Shown: positions 14,040 to 14,076 of the stretch, piece by piece
How positions within the stretch are numbered: position 1 is the first letter of the stretch
Layout: every line of letters starts with the position of its first letter
From: CAYICL01 sp964361885
GTDB lineage: Bacteria; Patescibacteriota; Microgenomatia; UBA1400; CG1-02-47-37
Direction of reading: 5' to 3'
Length of the DNA stretch: 14,076 nucleotides
NCBI GenBank assembly: GCA_964361885.1
Contig: CAYICL010000018.1
Location: 1 to 14,076 of the forward strand
The notes under the pieces: generated by a model
What the model was told of the DNA's origin: nothing
Database searches by the model: none
The model's input: only the letters and a program-made list of their open reading frames with translations
Program-made: the position numbers and the translations under genes

Positions 14040-14058
14040 CACTCCCGAGGTGTGATAG
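14034..14058 (-). repeat. Dispersed palindromic element, copy 3 (opposite orientation)
   Basis: Read on the minus strand: left arm CTATCACAC, centre CTCGGGA, right arm GTGTGATA; on the plus strand the 8-bp arms are 14035-14042 and 14050-14057. It matches copy 2 over 24 bp but points the other way, so that relative to the gene it precedes it has the same orientation as copy 1 has to the antitoxin. It lies 11 nt upstream of the 78-residue ORF. Confidence 0.82.
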
Positions 14059-14076
14059 AGCTAACTTTCCTCTTCA

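Noticed and set aside
6862..14058. The three repeats as a CRISPR remnant
   Set aside because: Spacing is irregular (about 0.76 kb and 6.4 kb), one copy is inverted, and genes lie between them.

Overview
The window reads as a streamlined bacterial chromosome segment, most likely from the Candidate Phyla Radiation (Patescibacteria), with Microgenomates as my best guess. This rests on short versions of housekeeping proteins (a 485-residue IF2, a 452-residue RNase J without its C-terminal domain, a 349-residue Lon-like ATPase without a protease domain), very tight gene packing, and an almost complete absence of Shine-Dalgarno sequences. It also rests on -10-like boxes placed so close to ATGs that several transcripts should be leaderless. 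TGA is used as a normal stop (surE, the RodZ-like gene, the 78-residue ORF), so this is not a code-25 lineage. The taxonomic call is inference; no marker gene was searched.

Region 1 (1-6046, all minus strand) is a compact operon read right to left: Lon-like AAA+ ATPase, RNase J, FtsK/SpoIIIE translocase, RodZ-like membrane HTH protein, SurE nucleotidase and the first 30 codons of a HAD hydrolase cut by the window edge. Junctions are 3-nt gaps or 4- to 8-nt overlaps. Its likely promoter lies in the 49-bp divergent gap at 6047-6095.

Region 2 (6096-7591, plus strand) is the only forward-strand island: a type II pantothenate kinase, then a RHH antitoxin/PIN toxin pair. The toxin-antitoxin pair has its own TTGACA-N17-TACAAT promoter, a palindromic operator over the -10 and the only good Shine-Dalgarno in the window. 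It is bracketed by two same-orientation copies of a ~25-bp palindrome.

Region 3 (7658-14023, minus strand) is a reduced version of the transcription/translation/RNA-decay cluster: 78-residue unknown ORF, nusA, infB (overlapping by 41 nt), a DHH-fold protein that has lost its catalytic residues, rpsO and pnp. The order matches the classical nusA-infB-(rbfA)-nrnA-(truB-ribF)-rpsO-pnp cluster with several genes missing. A third copy of the palindrome lies just upstream of the unknown ORF at the right edge.

The points most worth checking are: (a) the dispersed palindrome, present three times and only between genes; (b) the protease-less Lon-like ATPase whose pore-loop aromatic is also gone; (c) an RNase J with Gly in place of the motif C metal-binding His; (d) a catalytically dead NrnA/DHH-like protein kept in the ribosomal operon; and (e) recurring extended -10 boxes positioned for leaderless or near-leaderless transcription.
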